DNA of 64,000 nt, taken from positions 248,001 through 312,000 of the forward strand of contig NZ_LMLA01000001.1 in the NCBI RefSeq assembly GCF_001421765.1, in the 5' to 3' direction. Source of the DNA: Sphingomonas sp. Leaf32 (GTDB lineage Bacteria; Pseudomonadota; Alphaproteobacteria; Sphingomonadales; Sphingomonadaceae). Shown in pieces: positions 44,367-53,436 of this stretch (position 1 is the first letter of the stretch; every line of letters starts with the position of its first letter). Below the pieces are notes generated by a model that was not told the DNA's origin, did no database searches, and was given only the letters and a program-made list of their open reading frames with translations. A program made the position numbers and the translations under genes.

Positions 44367-45497
44367 TCAATTCTCCACGATCGGCCGTTCGCCGACGATC
44401 TTCAGTCCATATCCGTCGAGGCCGACCAGCGTGTGGTGGGTGTTGGTCAGCAACACCATGTCCTCGACGCCCAGTTCGTTCAGGATCATCGCGCCGACGC
44501 CGTAATCGCGCAGTTCCTCCATGTCGGGCACCGGCGCACCGGTCCGCGCATGGATGGCGAGCGTCAGGCCGTCGGGACGTGGGCGGTTGATGACGACGAC
44601 AACGCCCGCCCCTTCCTCGGCAATGATCCGCATCGACTTGCGCAGCAATCCGCCACGCTCGCCCCCCTCACCGAACAGGTCGGCGAAGGGCGAGAGTGCG
44701 TGCATCCGCACCAGCGTCGGCTTGCCCGGATCGATCAGCCCCTTGACCAGCGCGACCTGTTCGCTGCCCGTCGCCTTGTTCCAGAAGGTCATGGCGCGCC
44801 ATTCGCCGCCCCATTCGCTGTCGAACACCGTTTCCGCGCGCTTGGTGACCAGATGGTCGTGGCGGCGGCGATAGGCGATAAGGTCGCGGATCGTGCCGAT
44901 CTTCAGGCCGTGCAGCTGCGCGAAGCCAACCAGGTCGTCCATCCGCGCCATCGTGCCGTCCTCGTTCATGATCTCGCAGATCACGCCCGAGGGGTTGAGG
45001 CCGGCAAGGCGCGACACGTCGACCGCCGCCTCGGTATGGCCGGCACGCACCAGCACCCCGCCCTCGCGCGCGACCAGCGGGAAGACATGGCCCGGCGTCA
45101 CGATCTCCGACGCTTCCTTCGAAGCATCGATCGCGACGGCAATCGTCCGCGCGCGATCGGCGGCGGAAATGCCGGTCGTCACCCCGTCGCGCGCCTCGAT
45201 CGAGACGGTGAAGGCGGTTTCGTGCCGCGTACCGTTGTTGCGCGCCATCAGGTCGAGGCCCAATTGCTCGACCCGGCCCTTCGTCATGGCGAGGCAGATC
45301 AGGCCGCGCCCGTGCCGCGCCATGAAATTGACCGCATCGGGCGTCGCCATCTGCGCCGGGATGACCAGATCGCCCTCGTTCTCGCGATCCTCGTCGTCGA
45401 CCAGGATGAACATCCGCCCGTTGCGGGCTTCGTCGATGATCTCTTCGGGGCTGGACAGAAAGGCGTGGCGGAGGCCCGCCAGTTCAGGATTGGCCAC
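44367..45497 (-). CDS. ribB: RibBA-type fusion: DHBP synthase with degenerate GTP cyclohydrolase II domain
   Basis: 376 residues from GTG at 45497. Residues about 15-210 form 3,4-dihydroxy-2-butanone 4-phosphate synthase ([52 protein letters not shown]), catalytically complete. Residues about 220-376 resemble RibA, but the domain contains no cysteine, and the zinc-site segment reads [16 protein letters not shown]. The GCH II half is therefore presumably inactive and a separate RibA is needed. Its start overlaps ribE by 14 bases, and ribH starts one base after it ends. Confidence 0.93.
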   Translation of the reverse strand: MANPELAGLRHAFLSSPEEIIDEARNGRMFILVDDEDRENEGDLVIPAQMATPDAVNFMARHGRGLICLAMTKGRVEQLGLDLMARNNGTRHETAFTVSIEARDGVTTGISAADRARTIAVAIDASKEASEIVTPGHVFPLVAREGGVLVRAGHTEAAVDVSRLAGLNPSGVICEIMNEDGTMARMDDLVGFAQLHGLKIGTIRDLIAYRRRHDHLVTKRAETVFDSEWGGEWRAMTFWNKATGSEQVALVKGLIDPGKPTLVRMHALSPFADLFGEGGERGGLLRKSMRIIAEEGAGVVVVINRPRPDGLTLAIHARTGAPVPDMEELRDYGVGAMILNELGVEDMVLLTNTHHTLVGLDGYGLKIVGERPIVEN

Positions 45498-46101
45498 GGA
45501 CTTGTTCCATTCGCATCAGATACCGGGCGAGCACGTCGATCTCGATATTGACCGACTGTCCCTCGGCAAGGTGCCCAAGCGTCGTGACCGCCTGGGTATG
45601 GGGGATCAGGTTGACGGTGAAGCGCGTGCCCTCAGCCATATCGGCGACGTCGTTGACGGTCAGCGACACGCCGTCGATCGTCACCGATCCCTTGGGCGCG
45701 ACGAACGCGCTGAGCGTGCGCGGGATCGCAAAGGTCACGCGCGTCGAATCCTTGTCGGCGTGCCGTTCGACCACATGCCCCACGCCATCGACATGGCCGG
45801 TGACGATATGCCCGCCCAGCTCGTCGCCCAGCTTCAGCGCGCGTTCGAGGTTGAGCTGTCGGCCGGCGACCCACTGGTCGGCGGTACGCGATACCGTCTC
45901 ACCCGATACATCGACCGCGAACCAGCCCGGTTCCCCGGGAGCGGATTTGTCGACCACGGTCAGGCACACGCCCGAACAGGCGATCGATGCCCCCATGTCG
46001 ATGGTCGTGGTGTCATATGCGCAGCCGATCCGCACGCGCAGGTCGCCCGGCCCGTCGATCGATTCGATGCGCCCTACGTCGCTGACTATTCCGGTGAACA
46101 C
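45484..46101 (-). CDS. ribE: Riboflavin synthase alpha subunit
   Basis: 205 residues from GTG at 46101, preceded by GAGGAG. It dismutates two lumazine molecules into riboflavin. The two lumazine-binding repeats are visible: repeat 1 begins [16 protein letters not shown] and repeat 2 near [17 protein letters not shown]. The GVCLTV and GVSLTVNDV pair is a family signature. It lies ten bases after ribD and overlaps ribBA. The longer open frame upstream overlaps ribD and is not coding. Confidence 0.95.
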   Translation of the reverse strand: MFTGIVSDVGRIESIDGPGDLRVRIGCAYDTTTIDMGASIACSGVCLTVVDKSAPGEPGWFAVDVSGETVSRTADQWVAGRQLNLERALKLGDELGGHIVTGHVDGVGHVVERHADKDSTRVTFAIPRTLSAFVAPKGSVTIDGVSLTVNDVADMAEGTRFTVNLIPHTQAVTTLGHLAEGQSVNIEIDVLARYLMRMEQVRGQS

Positions 46102-46111
46102 GGCAAGCTCC

Positions 46112-47056
46112 TCATCTGGCGCGCTCGTAGACCTCCAGCCGGTCGCTGCCAAGCATCCGGGCGTCGTGCAGGCGCCAGCGGCCATGCGCCGCCGCCAGAT
46201 CGGTCAGGCCGATATCGGGCAACGTGCGGCCATGGCCGATCAGGATCGGCGCGCGGTACAGCAGCAGCCGATCGACCGCATCGGCACGCAGGAACGCCGC
46301 CGCCGTCGCCGCGCCCCCCTCGACCAGCACATGATCGCCGGACAGGTCCGCCAATGCCTCGACGCCCGGCACCATCGTAAAGCCGGGCAGCGCCGCGCAA
46401 TCCGCCGACAGCACCACCCGCTGCGGGCTGTGCTCGCCCAGGCCCGGCAGCCGGACGTTCAGCGTCGGGCGGTCGATCTCCGCCGTGCCGCGCCCGACCA
46501 GGATCGATTCGTGCCGGCTGCGCTCCAGATGGCCGTGCGCCCGCGCCTGCGGCCCGGTGATCCACTGGCTCTGCCCGTCGACCCGCGACACCGCCCCGTC
46601 GAGCGACAGCGCCAGCTTGAGCGTGACGAACGGCCGTCCCAGCGCGCGCCGGGTCAGGAACCCGGCCATACCGCGCGCCGCGTCGTCGGCCCGCACGCCG
46701 CAGGTCACCGCGACCCCCGCCGCCCGCAGCCGGGCCATCCCCTGTCCATCGGTACGCGGATCGGGATCGGTCAGGGCGACGACGACCCGCGCCACGCCGC
46801 CCTGCACCAGCAGGTCGGAACAGGCCGGCCCCCGCGCCGACACATGCGCGCACGGCTCCAGCGTGACATAGGCGGTCGCGCCCCGCGCGCGATCCCCCGC
46901 CTGCGCCAGCGCCGCCGCCTCGGCATGGGGGCGCCCGCCGGCCTGGGTCCAGCCGCGCCCGACGACGCGACCGTTTGCCACGATGACGCAGCCGACATTG
47001 GGATTTGGCGCGGTCCGCCCCCGCGTCCGCTCGGCCAGCGTCAGCGCCGCGCCCAT
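46112..47056 (-). CDS. ribD: Bifunctional pyrimidine deaminase/reductase
   Basis: 314 residues from the ATG at 47056 (GAGG upstream), giving the typical [20 protein letters not shown] start. The N-terminal deaminase has its zinc site in [10 protein letters not shown] (HAE) and [19 protein letters not shown] (PC...C). The C-terminal reductase starts near [16 protein letters not shown] and includes [14 protein letters not shown]. It catalyses two consecutive steps of riboflavin synthesis and heads the ribD-ribE-ribBA-ribH operon. There is no FMN riboswitch upstream; only 41 bases separate it from the previous gene. Confidence 0.94.
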   Translation of the reverse strand: MGAALTLAERTRGRTAPNPNVGCVIVANGRVVGRGWTQAGGRPHAEAAALAQAGDRARGATAYVTLEPCAHVSARGPACSDLLVQGGVARVVVALTDPDPRTDGQGMARLRAAGVAVTCGVRADDAARGMAGFLTRRALGRPFVTLKLALSLDGAVSRVDGQSQWITGPQARAHGHLERSRHESILVGRGTAEIDRPTLNVRLPGLGEHSPQRVVLSADCAALPGFTMVPGVEALADLSGDHVLVEGGAATAAAFLRADAVDRLLLYRAPILIGHGRTLPDIGLTDLAAAHGRWRLHDARMLGSDRLEVYERAR

Positions 47057-47097
47057 CCAGCGCGCATCCTCAGGCGTCCCCGCGGGGTGCAAGCGGG

Positions 47098-47445
47098 TCA
47101 GATGCCCCAGCTCTTCAGCTTGTCGTCGATCTTCTTCCATTCCGCCTGCCGCTTGGCACGGTCGCGTTCGAACGCCGCAGCTTCGGCCTTTTCCTTGGCG
47201 AGATCGATCTGCTGCTGGGCGATGATCTCTTCGTCGGTGCGGTTCGCCGGCCAGCTTTCGACATAGATGATGTTCGGTTTGTAGGCCCGTTCGAAATACG
47301 AATCGTGGACGAACCCCCACCCGATCACCAGAACGACGCAGATCGATGCGAGCAGGAACCACCATTCATGCTTCTCGCGCGTGCGGGCGAAGGTCGCGAA
47401 ATCGCGAATGGCATGGATCGGCGAGAAAAGTTGGCGGAGCTTCAC
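47098..47445 (-). CDS. Small membrane protein with charged coiled C-terminus
   Basis: 115 residues from GTG at 47445 (MKLRQLFSPIHAIRDFATFA...). One membrane helix (FLLASICVVLVIGWGFV, about 31-47) is followed by a periplasmic- or cytoplasmic-side stretch and a charged helix (QQIDLAKEKAEAAAFERDRAKRQ) likely to coil. Sphingomonad relatives with a similar IHAIRD and REKHE start come to mind, but the function is unknown. It lies 41 bases before ribD on the same strand, so co-transcription with the riboflavin operon is possible. Confidence 0.75.
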   Translation of the reverse strand: MKLRQLFSPIHAIRDFATFARTREKHEWWFLLASICVVLVIGWGFVHDSYFERAYKPNIIYVESWPANRTDEEIIAQQQIDLAKEKAEAAAFERDRAKRQAEWKKIDDKLKSWGI

Positions 47446-47507
47446 GCTGTCCAAGATAGGCGCAGGGACGGAACTCCGCCAGCCCCGAGCAGATACAGAA
47501 GAAGGTT

Positions 47508-47688
47508 GGTTCACGCGAAGGCGCGGAGACGCGAAGGGGTCGCGTTCCGGGCGAGCCTTTCGCGAAAGGGAGACCATTTCGGCGGTTGCCAAGGCGTATC
47601 CAGGCCGCTGTCGCGGACAAGAATGCAGCGGGCACGCACCCCCCTTCGCGTCTCCGCGCCTTCGCGTCTCCGCGCCTTCGCGTGAACC
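47508..47688. repeat. Intergenic inverted repeat, family E (copy E2), with tandem duplication in one arm
   Basis: The left arm 47508-47537 (core CACGCGAAGGCGCGGAGACG) and right arm 47659-47688 are complementary over 30 bp. Immediately before the right arm a 16-base unit CCTTCGCGTCTCCGCG (47643-47658) repeats the arm's first 16 bases (47659-47674) in tandem. The 290-base gap between the TonB gene and the small membrane protein has no other visible feature. Confidence 0.85.
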
Positions 47689-47735
47689 CATTCTTCGTTG
47701 ACGCCCGAACCCGACCGAGGTCCGGGCCAGCCACC

Positions 47736-48410
47736 TCAGCGATCCTCCATGTTGAACCGCACCGTCATTTCGCGCCAGCTCTCCACCGCAACCCCGTCGC
47801 GGGTCGCCGGACGGAAACGCCATTTCGACAATGCGCGCCGCCTGGTCGCATCGAAGAACGCATCGCTGGTCGCGCTGACCGGTTCGACCGCGCTCACCCG
47901 GCCATTGGCGCCGACCAGCACGCGGACGACGACCACGCCGTCACGCGCCTGATTGCGTTCGAACGCGGGATAATCGGGCTGGAAATCGGCGCGGTAGCGC
48001 GGGTCGATACTGGCGTTGACCAGCACCGGCAGCGGACTGGCGACCGTTACCGGGCTGCCGGTGCCCGTGCCGCCGGGCGCGGTCGCCACGGGAGCCGTGG
48101 GCGGCAAGGCGGTCGGCATCTCAGTCGTGGTGGTCATCACCGGTCCCGGTGCTGGAATCGGCGCGGGCGGGGCGAAGATCGGCTCGATCGGCGCGGGATC
48201 GGGCAGCGCTTTCTCGACCGGCTTGGGCACATCGATGGGCGGGGGCGGCGGTTCGATCGGGATATTGATCGCGTCCATCGGCTTCCACGGATCGACACGG
48301 GTCACCACCGTCGTCGCCGTCAGGATCGCCACGGCCAACAGGCCGCCGTTGATCGCAATCGCAATGCCCAATCCCACCGGGTTCAGGCCACGTTGTCCCT
48401 CATATGCCAT
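47736..48410 (-). CDS. tonB: Energy transducer TonB
   Basis: 224 residues. An N-terminal inner-membrane helix (GLGIAIAINGGLLAVAIL, about 12-30) is followed by a long Pro-rich spacer (PIEPPPPPIDVPKPVEKALP) that spans the periplasm. The C-terminal TonB domain (about 130-224, YPAFERNQARDGVVVVRVLV to WRFRPATRDG) contacts outer-membrane receptors. ExbB/ExbD genes are absent here, so this is a stand-alone transducer, one of probably several in an organism rich in receptors like that at 4994-8281. Confidence 0.92.
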   Translation of the reverse strand: MAYEGQRGLNPVGLGIAIAINGGLLAVAILTATTVVTRVDPWKPMDAINIPIEPPPPPIDVPKPVEKALPDPAPIEPIFAPPAPIPAPGPVMTTTTEMPTALPPTAPVATAPGGTGTGSPVTVASPLPVLVNASIDPRYRADFQPDYPAFERNQARDGVVVVRVLVGANGRVSAVEPVSATSDAFFDATRRRALSKWRFRPATRDGVAVESWREMTVRFNMEDR

Positions 48411-48502
48411 GCCACCGTCCTTCTCGATTCACATCTCCTGCCGTCCAATCGGCGTATGCGATGAGATACCCTATCGAGCGCGGTGTAAAGTTTACGCGCG
48501 CG

Positions 48503-49822
48503 TCAGCCTGCCAGCCGTTCGACCGCCCGGGCGCGCCCGATCAGCGGCAACAGCGCGGCCATGTCCGGCCCGTGGTCCATCCCCGTCAGCGCCCGGCGCA
48601 GCGGCAGGAACAGCGCCTTGCCCTTGCGCCCCGTCTCCGCCTTCAGCGCCGACGTCAGTTCGCTCCACGGATCGACCCATGGCAGGTCCGCCGCGACCTC
48701 CGCCGCCCGCACGAGAAACGCCCGGTCCTCCTCCGCCACCGGCAGCGGCTCGACCGGCCCGGTCACCACCCGCCACCAGTCGGCGGCGTCGCTCACCCGC
48801 TCCAGATTGCCGCGCACCGCATCCCATGCCGCCGCGTCCATCCCCTCGGGCAGCGCATCCGCGACCCGTTCGAACGGCAACTGGTGGACGATCCGCGCAT
48901 TCACCTGCGCCAGTTCGCCCTCGTCGAAGCGCGCGGGCGCCCGCCCGAACCGGCCGAAATCGAACGCGTCGACCAAGGGCTGCGCATCGACCACCGCCTC
49001 GACCGGATCGCTGGTCCCCAGTCGCGCCAGCAGCGCGACCACCGCCTCCGGCTCGATCCCCTGCTCGCGAAAATGGTCAATGCCCAGCGACCCCAGCCGC
49101 TTCGACAGCTTGCCCTCGTTGCCGACCAGCAGCGCCTCATGCGCAAAGGCCGGCGGCGTCGCGCCCATCGCGGCGAACATCTGCATCTGCGTCGCGGTGT
49201 TCGACACATGATCCTCGCCGCGCACGACATGGGTCACGCCCATATCGGCATCGTCGATCACCGAAGGCAGCAGGTACAGCCACGATCCGTCGGCGCGCCG
49301 CACCACCGGATCGGACAGCAGCGCGCCGTCGAACCGCTGCGGCCCCCGCACCATATCGTCCCATTCAATCGGTTCCGCTTCCAGCCGGAACCGCCAGTGC
49401 GGCCGCCGCCCCTCTGCCTCAAGCCGCGCCCGATCGTCGTCGGTCAGCTTCAACGCCGCGCGATCATAGACCGGCGGCAGGCCCCGCCCGGCGAGGATCT
49501 TGCGCCGCAGGTCCAGTTCCTCGGGCGTCTCATAGGCCGGATAGATGCGCCCGTTCGCGACCATATCGGCGAACACCGCCTCATAGCGGCCGAACCGCGC
49601 CGACTGCAGTTCCTCGCCATCGGGCGCCAGCCCCAGCCAGGCGAGGTCGGCACGGATCGCATCGACAAACCGCTCTTCGCTGCGCTGCGCGTCCGTATCG
49701 TCGATCCTGAGCAGGAACCGCCCGCCCGCCTTCTTCGCGAACATCCAGTTGTGGAGCGCGGTGCGCAGATTGCCGATGTGGAGAAAGCCGGTCGGGCTGG
49801 GAGCGAAACGGGTGACGGTCAT
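48503..49822 (-). CDS. gltX: Glutamyl-tRNA synthetase
   Basis: 439 residues, somewhat shorter than E. coli GltX (471). The class I signatures are present: [15 protein letters not shown] (HIGH) at the N-terminus and KLSKRLGS (KMSKS) near residue 240. The zinc-binding cysteines of E. coli-type enzymes are not evident. Many alphaproteobacteria carry two GltX proteins, so this may be the second, smaller form. The gene is divergent from prs. Confidence 0.94.
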   Translation of the reverse strand: MTVTRFAPSPTGFLHIGNLRTALHNWMFAKKAGGRFLLRIDDTDAQRSEERFVDAIRADLAWLGLAPDGEELQSARFGRYEAVFADMVANGRIYPAYETPEELDLRRKILAGRGLPPVYDRAALKLTDDDRARLEAEGRRPHWRFRLEAEPIEWDDMVRGPQRFDGALLSDPVVRRADGSWLYLLPSVIDDADMGVTHVVRGEDHVSNTATQMQMFAAMGATPPAFAHEALLVGNEGKLSKRLGSLGIDHFREQGIEPEAVVALLARLGTSDPVEAVVDAQPLVDAFDFGRFGRAPARFDEGELAQVNARIVHQLPFERVADALPEGMDAAAWDAVRGNLERVSDAADWWRVVTGPVEPLPVAEEDRAFLVRAAEVAADLPWVDPWSELTSALKAETGRKGKALFLPLRRALTGMDHGPDMAALLPLIGRARAVERLAG

Positions 49823-49943
49823 GGCCCTGCCCTCTCGCCCATTTGTCGCATCGGCGCAAACGGGGGCGTCACATGGGTTTCACAATTCGTCCGCGCGCTC
49901 TATGGCGCTCGCATTCTTTTCCATCATGGATACGGGCGCACCC

Positions 49944-50879
49944 ATGAAGCTGCTGGCGGGCAATTCCAATCTTCCCCTGTCGACCGCGATCGCGGACTAT
50001 CTGGAAATCCCGCTGACCAAGGCCAGCGTGCGGCGCTTCGCCGACGAGGAAATCTTCGTCGAGGTGCTGGAGAATGTGCGCGGCGAGGACGTGTTCGTTG
50101 TCCAGTCGACCAGCTATCCGGTCAACGACAATCTGATGGAAATGCTCATCATGATCGACGCGCTGAAGCGCGCGTCGGCGCGGCGCATCACCGCCGTCAT
50201 CCCCTATTTCGGCTATGCGCGGCAGGACCGGAAGCCAGGTCCCCGCACGCCGATCTCGGCCAAGCTGGTCGCCAACATCGTGACCGAAGCCGGCGCCGAC
50301 CGCGTGCTGTGCGTCGACCTGCACGCCGGGCAGATCCAGGGCTTCTTCGATATCCCGACCGACAATCTCTATGCCGCGCCGGTGATGTCCGAGGACATCA
50401 AAACCCGTTTCGGCGAGCATAACCTGATGGTCGTGTCGCCGGACGTCGGCGGCGTGGTCCGTGCGCGCAGCCTCGCCAAGCGGCTCCACAACGCCCCCCT
50501 CGCCATCGTCGACAAGCGGCGTGAGCGCGCCGGCGAATCGGAAGTGATGAACATCATCGGCGATGTCGAGGGCCGCTTCTGCGTCCTGATCGACGATATC
50601 GTCGATTCGGCCGGCACGTTGTGCAACGCCGCCGCTGCGCTGAAACAGGCCGGCGCGGTCGGCGTGGTCGCCTATTGCACCCACGGCGTCCTGTCGGGCG
50701 GCGCGGTGGCGCGGGTCGAAGCGTCGGCGCTGGAGGAACTGGTCATCACCGATTCGATCGGCAACCACGACGTGATCGCCGGCGGCACGAAGATCCGTCA
50801 CCTGACCATCGCCCCGCTGCTGGCCGAAGCGATCCGCCGCATCGCCGAGGAAGCATCGGTGTCGAGCCTGTTCGACTGA
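49944..50879 (+). CDS. prs: Ribose-phosphate pyrophosphokinase
   Basis: 311 residues from the ATG at 49944 ([18 protein letters not shown]), full length. It makes PRPP from ribose 5-phosphate and ATP for nucleotide, His, Trp and NAD synthesis. Motifs: ATP-loop [12 protein letters not shown], metal/flexible region [21 protein letters not shown], and the PRPP-binding loop [13 protein letters not shown]. An in-frame earlier ATG at 49902 is less likely. Only a weak Shine-Dalgarno sequence precedes the chosen start. Confidence 0.96.
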   Translation: MKLLAGNSNLPLSTAIADYLEIPLTKASVRRFADEEIFVEVLENVRGEDVFVVQSTSYPVNDNLMEMLIMIDALKRASARRITAVIPYFGYARQDRKPGPRTPISAKLVANIVTEAGADRVLCVDLHAGQIQGFFDIPTDNLYAAPVMSEDIKTRFGEHNLMVVSPDVGGVVRARSLAKRLHNAPLAIVDKRRERAGESEVMNIIGDVEGRFCVLIDDIVDSAGTLCNAAAALKQAGAVGVVAYCTHGVLSGGAVARVEASALEELVITDSIGNHDVIAGGTKIRHLTIAPLLAEAIRRIAEEASVSSLFD

Positions 50880-50927
50880 GCGGAAGCACCGTTTCGGCAG
50901 CGGGCGAACGCCCCCACGCCGAACGCA

Positions 50928-51446
50928 CTATTCGCGGCCGGCGCGGAAACGTACCGGATACACTCCGTCCGGCATCGGCACTGCCAGCGTCACGGTGTCG
51001 CCGATGGTGAGCGGCGCATCGCCACCCCGCGCGAACTCGATCTGCACCCGCGCCTCGCCACCCGCCGCGATCGCCAGCGGCGTCGCGTGCAGCAATGGGC
51101 GGCCGATCGCGTTGCCGGGGAACGGCCTCGTCCGGTCCCACGCCGACGTCGCAACGCGCGCATCGCCCGCTGCATTCGGTTGCATCGCGACCTTCACCAC
51201 CGCCGGCCCCGCGCGATAGCGTATCTCGATCGTTTCGTTCTGCTCGGACCACCGCCCGGTCACATCCGCCGTGACCCCGCCGCCCGAAAGCCGCGCCGTG
51301 TCTCCCGGCAGGCCTTCGGTCGATGTCAGCGCGACGCCCGGCCCTCCTATCGGCGACAGGCTGCCCCGGCTTGCCTGCGAACAGGCCGGCACGACGAAAG
51401 CGATGGCCAGCAATGGCGCCATCGCGGAAACCGGCCAGCGCATCAT
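50928..51446 (-). CDS. Putative lipoprotein partner of the HExxH protein
   Basis: 172 residues. A hydrophobic leader (MAPLLAIAFVVPACSQ) ends in a Cys with an imperfect lipobox (VPAC), so lipid anchoring is likely but not certain. The rest is beta-rich with alternating polar residues (VTADVTGRWSEQNETIEIRY, GDTVTLAVPMPDGVYPVRF), like an immunoglobulin- or copper-chaperone-type fold. The start overlaps the stop of the HExxH gene by four bases (ATGA), so the two are translated together. I recognise no family. Confidence 0.7.
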   Translation of the reverse strand: MMRWPVSAMAPLLAIAFVVPACSQASRGSLSPIGGPGVALTSTEGLPGDTARLSGGGVTADVTGRWSEQNETIEIRYRAGPAVVKVAMQPNAAGDARVATSAWDRTRPFPGNAIGRPLLHATPLAIAAGGEARVQIEFARGGDAPLTIGDTVTLAVPMPDGVYPVRFRAGRE

Positions 51447-52282
51447 CCCGCTCCTTGCAACTGTCCGACCGGCCGGGCCAGCGCCTTGCGCGTCTCGCTG
51501 TTCGCACCGCCCAGCACCCGGTCCGGTTTCAACCCATTACGCGACTGGAACGCCCGCACGGCGTCCAGCGTCGCGCTGTTCGTCCGTCCGATCAGTCCAT
51601 CGGCACATCTGGGTTCGAGATAACCGAGCGCGACCAGAACGTCCTGCAATGCCTTGATCGCCGGATCGGCCCCGATCGGCAACTGCACGGAGGTATAGGC
51701 GGCGGTCGGGCTTCGCTTGCGGATCACGTCGCGGATATAGGGAAATCGGGAATCATAGGGCGACATGCTCGCACCGAAGACGCCCGGACCATCGCTACCG
51801 CGACTGCGGCGAAGTGCCTCGTCGATGAACCACGTCTCGACGATGGTGGCCTGCTGTTCGACGTTGAAGCTCGACCATGGTCGGCCGAACCGGCGCGCAT
51901 CGATGCGGTACGCGGTGCTACGATGCCGATCCCAGTTCTTGATGCCGTCTTCGTAATCCTTGGTACGAACGATGTCGCGTACGCCCTCGGTCACCTGCGC
52001 GACGACCGATTTTGCCTGATATGTGCCGGACCACCGGCCGTTGTTGCACCCCTGCCAGACGTGCGTCATCTCATGGATGAACGTTGCCCGGCGCCCGGGA
52101 TTGCGCATGATGTCGTGAAATCCCTCGGGCCAGCGGATGGTGAACTTTCCGTTGAAATGGGTCGTAATCACTTGCCCCTCGATCGCGATGTCGCTGATCG
52201 ATACCGAATTATAGCGGACGCTGTTACCAAAGACCTGGTAAGCAAAGGCTCGTTCGTCGGCGCGGAGGGGGCGCGAGGTCAT
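51443..52282 (-). CDS. HExxH protein with C-terminal peptidoglycan-binding domain (vgr-related type)
   Basis: 279 residues. It opens with MTSRPLRADERAFAYQVFGN, resembling sphingomonad proteins annotated as vgr-related. A zinc-protease-like HEMTH motif (His70, Glu71, His74, in TFIHEMTHVWQG) is like that in eCIS-associated DUF4157 domains. Residues about 205-270 look like a PG_binding_1 repeat (IKALQDVLVALGYLEP ... AVRAFQSRNG). There is no signal peptide, so export would need another route. Peptidase activity and any link to secretion or effectors are inferred only from motifs. Confidence 0.78.
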   Translation of the reverse strand: MTSRPLRADERAFAYQVFGNSVRYNSVSISDIAIEGQVITTHFNGKFTIRWPEGFHDIMRNPGRRATFIHEMTHVWQGCNNGRWSGTYQAKSVVAQVTEGVRDIVRTKDYEDGIKNWDRHRSTAYRIDARRFGRPWSSFNVEQQATIVETWFIDEALRRSRGSDGPGVFGASMSPYDSRFPYIRDVIRKRSPTAAYTSVQLPIGADPAIKALQDVLVALGYLEPRCADGLIGRTNSATLDAVRAFQSRNGLKPDRVLGGANSETRKALARPVGQLQGAG

Positions 52283-52319
52283 GGTCCCGCAAGAACGGAA
52301 GCGAACCTGTTCGGTTCCG

Positions 52320-53066
52320 CTATACCACCCCGTCCCACACCAGCTTCATCCCCACCGCGATCATCAGCACATAGATCAGCGTATAGAACCGCCTGGCCGA
52401 TACCCGCCGCACCAGCCAGACCCCCGCCACGGTCGATGTGATCGCCACCGGCAGCAGCGCCGCCGACGTGGTCAGGTTCGCCGGTGTGAACTGCCCCAGC
52501 GCCAGATAGGCAGGCACCTTCAGCCAGTTGACCGCGGCGAAGAACAGGGCGGTCGTGCCGACCAGCACGTCGCGCGGTAGCCGGCGCGGCAACACCCAGA
52601 GCTGAAACGGCGGCTGCCCGGCATGGGCGATCTGGCTGGTGAAGCCCGATGCGACACCGAACATCGTCCCGACCCAGCCGGGCGACCGGCTGGCGACCGG
52701 CATCCCGTGGCGCTCGGTCCACAACCGCCACAGCCCGAACGCGATCGAGATCGCGCCGACCGCCGCCAAGACGGCCGAAGGCTGCACATGGCGCGCAAAA
52801 CCATAGCCGAGCAGGATGCCCAGGCCCGCGCCGGGAAGCATCCATGCGATCACCCGCCAATCGATGGTCCGTCGGAACGCCCAGACGCCCACGACGTCCT
52901 GCACGATCAGGATCGGCAGCAGGATCGCCGCCGCGCGCACCGGATCGACCGACAATGCCAGCATCGGCAGCGACAGCGCGCCCATCCCCGAAAAGCCGCC
53001 CTTGGCCAGCCCGAGCATCACCACCGCCGGTATCGCCAGCGCATAGAAGACAGGATCGTCGATCAC
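52320..53066 (-). CDS. TauE/SafE family permease
   Basis: 248 residues from GTG at 53066. Several predicted helices with the family start YALAIPAVVMLGLAKGGFSGMGAL and a repeat-like second half beginning GTMFGVASGFTSQIAHAGQPPFQLWVL. The family exports sulfite, sulfoacetate or similar anions or organosulfur compounds. It begins four bases after the previous gene ends, so it belongs to the crtZ operon, an odd partner for a carotenoid enzyme. Confidence 0.9.
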   Translation of the reverse strand: MIDDPVFYALAIPAVVMLGLAKGGFSGMGALSLPMLALSVDPVRAAAILLPILIVQDVVGVWAFRRTIDWRVIAWMLPGAGLGILLGYGFARHVQPSAVLAAVGAISIAFGLWRLWTERHGMPVASRSPGWVGTMFGVASGFTSQIAHAGQPPFQLWVLPRRLPRDVLVGTTALFFAAVNWLKVPAYLALGQFTPANLTTSAALLPVAITSTVAGVWLVRRVSARRFYTLIYVLMIAVGMKLVWDGVV

Positions 53067-53070
53067 CGTG

Positions 53071-53436
53071 TCAGTCGCGCCGCTCGGCCAGGGCCTGCGC
53101 GATCCGGAACAGCGCCAGCACGCCCACCGCCAGCACCGCGACCAGCGCCAGCACGGCATAGGTCAGCACGGCCAGCCAGTCGGCGACGCTCCGCGTGGCG
53201 GCGGCCTGCTTTGCGGTCGCGATGCTCTCCGCCGTCTCGATCCGCGGTGCGCCGGTGGTGAAGGGCGCGGGCGGCAGCAGGGGCTGTCCCGTGCGCGGAT
53301 CGACCCGTTCGGTGGCGTCGGTGCCGGTGTTCGCGCCCGATGGCGACGATCCGCCGTTGGTCGACATGGTCGCCACCGCGCCAACCATCGCCAGCACCCA
53401 CGACAGCGCCCGTGCCTGCCACCCGCCGGCGGTCAT
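53071..53436 (-). CDS. Small membrane protein of unknown function
   Basis: 121 residues. A possible N-terminal signal/anchor (ALSWVLAMVGAVATM) precedes a Thr/Pro/Gly-rich linker (GANTGTDATERVDPRTGQPLLPP). A C-terminal helix (WLAVLTYAVLALVAVLAVGVLALFRIA, split across about residues 86-112) ends in a short charged tail. Its start overlaps the crtZ stop (ATGA) and its stop is four bases before the TauE-type gene. No family recognised. Confidence 0.72.
   Translation of the reverse strand: MTAGGWQARALSWVLAMVGAVATMSTNGGSSPSGANTGTDATERVDPRTGQPLLPPAPFTTGAPRIETAESIATAKQAAATRSVADWLAVLTYAVLALVAVLAVGVLALFRIAQALAERRD

Noticed and set aside
46112-47365. FMN riboswitch upstream of ribD
   Set aside because: Only 41 bases separate ribD from the preceding gene, too short for the RFN element, and no RFN-like pattern is present upstream of that gene.
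52283-52319. A GAACC/GGTTC hairpin considered as a tRNA T-arm fragment
   Set aside because: There is no acceptor, D- or anticodon-arm sequence around it; the gap is only 37 bases.
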